From positions 1-5,626 of the forward strand of contig CADAHD010000287.1 of the NCBI GenBank assembly GCA_902787595.1: 5,626 nucleotides of DNA, read 5' to 3'. Source of the stretch: an uncultured Lachnospiraceae bacterium (lineage in GTDB: Bacteria > Bacillota_A > Clostridia > Lachnospirales > Lachnospiraceae). Positions 5,128-5,626 of the stretch are shown here, in pieces (position 1 is the first letter of the stretch; the number at the start of each line of letters is the position of its first letter). The notes under the pieces are model-generated. The model did not search any database. It saw only the letters and a program-made list of their open reading frames with translations, and had not been told where the DNA came from. The translations under genes and the position numbers were made by a program.

Positions 5128-5240
5128 GAGGTGACACCTCATCCGTCAGCCTGCGGCTGACACCTTCACCTAACGGACGCAGCCCCGCTAAATTCGCGAT
5201 GCTCATTAAGCGGGCGCTTGTGCCCTCAAGGGGAAGGCTT
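5128..5240. repeat. Composite palindromic intergenic repeat
   Basis: GAGGTG/CACCTC (5128-5140) and GTCAGCC/GGCTGAC (5145-5161) are tight inverted pairs. CCTTCACC (5163-5170) matches GGGGAAGG (5230-5237) with one mismatch, enclosing a second palindrome: CCCGCTAAAT (5184-5193) against ATTAAGCGGG (5205-5214), one mismatch. The outer wording, CACCTCATCCGTCAGCC...GGGGAAGGCTT, is a familiar interspersed repeat of gut bacteria. The inner block looks like a different element inserted near its tip. No coding potential is credible. Confidence 0.75.
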
Positions 5241-5276
5241 GAAGGATCATGAAAGAGCAGAGGAGGAAGTAAAGCT

Positions 5277-5626
5277 ATGGGTTTAACATTCAGAAAAAGC
5301 ATCAGTTTATGCAAGGGGGTGAAGCTGAACCTTGGTAAGAAGAGCGCGTCCATAAGCGTAGGACGCAAGGGCATACACCAGAGTATCTCCACGACAGGCA
5401 GGACCACAACGTCTCTGTCCATTCCGGGAACCGGTGTGGGTTATACCAAGAGCTTTAACTTAAAGAAGGGCTTTAAGAACCTTTTTGGTAAGGACAAAGA
5501 TAAGGACAAAAAGGAAGACAAGAAAGAAGACAAGAAAGGCAGCAGTAAAAAGGAAGTATATGCTTCCGGCGCAGAGGCAGAAAAGAAGGGCAATAAAGGC
5601 TTAAGCGAAGAGCAGATCAAAGAGAA
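5277..5626 (+). CDS. DUF4236 domain protein, 5' part only (runs off right edge)
   Basis: An open frame of 116 codons starts at ATG 5277 and has no stop before the window ends. AGGAGG (5261-5266) lies 10 bases upstream. Residues 1-58 match the DUF4236 pattern: opening LTFRKSISL, then VKLNLGKKSASISVGRKG, and IPGTGVGYTKS near the end of the domain. The domain is a small glycine- and serine-rich beta unit of unknown function. Residues 72-87 are almost purely Lys, Asp and Glu, and the rest of the visible part stays polar and Lys-rich, so the domain is followed by a charged, probably disordered linker. There is no signal peptide or membrane segment in this part, and a cytoplasmic location is the simplest guess. 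The next part of the protein is unseen and may carry further domains. Confidence 0.85.
   Translation, partial: MGLTFRKSISLCKGVKLNLGKKSASISVGRKGIHQSISTTGRTTTSLSIPGTGVGYTKSFNLKKGFKNLFGKDKDKDKKEDKKEDKKGSSKKEVYASGAEAEKKGNKGLSEEQIKE
5514..5537 (+). repeat. In-frame 12-bp tandem repeat in the DUF4236 gene
   Basis: GAAGACAAGAAA occurs twice in a row and encodes EDKK twice (residues 80-87), inside a longer Lys/Asp-rich tract. Being a multiple of three it can vary in number without breaking the frame. Confidence 0.8.

Noticed and set aside
4889..5422. A 177-codon open frame on the minus strand
   Set aside because: It runs across the pckA end, both terminators, the composite repeat and the antisense of the DUF4236 gene. 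Its middle is the typical translation of the palindromic repeat (LGEGVSRRLTDE), and it has no family match.

Overview
The window looks like a chromosomal segment of an anaerobic low-GC Gram-positive bacterium, most likely a gut or rumen Clostridia/Lachnospiraceae relative. The reasons are an ATP-type PEP carboxykinase very close in wording to Clostridia versions, a class III ribonucleotide reductase activase, AGGAGG-type ribosome binding sites, and intergenic palindromic repeats of the GTCATCCTGAG...GAAGGATC and CACCTCATCCGTCAGCC types. No single base-level feature fixes the genus. Nothing here forms a new defence, mobile or biosynthetic system that I can defend; the striking points are damage to pckA, repeats invading gene edges, and unexplained RNA structures.

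Layout. Positions 1-1614 hold a minus-strand pair: a radical SAM/SPASM protein (631-1614), then, 7 bases after its stop, a membrane protein that runs off the left edge (1-623). Their promoter (1658-1686) overlaps a possible divergent promoter pointing at nadD, beside a perfect 14-bp palindrome. nadD (1853-2476, plus) makes nicotinate mononucleotide adenylyltransferase for NAD synthesis; palindromic repeats flank it on both sides and the downstream one writes its last eight codons and its stop. A convergent nrdG-like activase (2538-3254, minus) follows, and its best promoter would give a leaderless mRNA. From 3291 a divergent promoter drives pckA (3379-4950), which is broken in this sequence by an internal deletion of about 30 codons and by an exact 50-bp tandem duplication, each shifting the frame.

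Right end. pckA ends at a strong terminator (4977-5008). Then come a GC-rich two-part hairpin (5017-5060), a second terminator (5066-5104), an extended -10 promoter, and a composite palindromic repeat (5128-5240) that would lie in the leader of a DUF4236 gene (5277 to the right edge). The stretch 4951-5276 therefore has no convincing gene but is densely structured.

How the genes relate: nadD (cofactor supply), the activase (anaerobic deoxynucleotide synthesis) and pckA (PEP/oxaloacetate interconversion) are independent housekeeping genes with their own promoters. Only the radical SAM and membrane protein genes look like a real operon, and their joint role is unknown.
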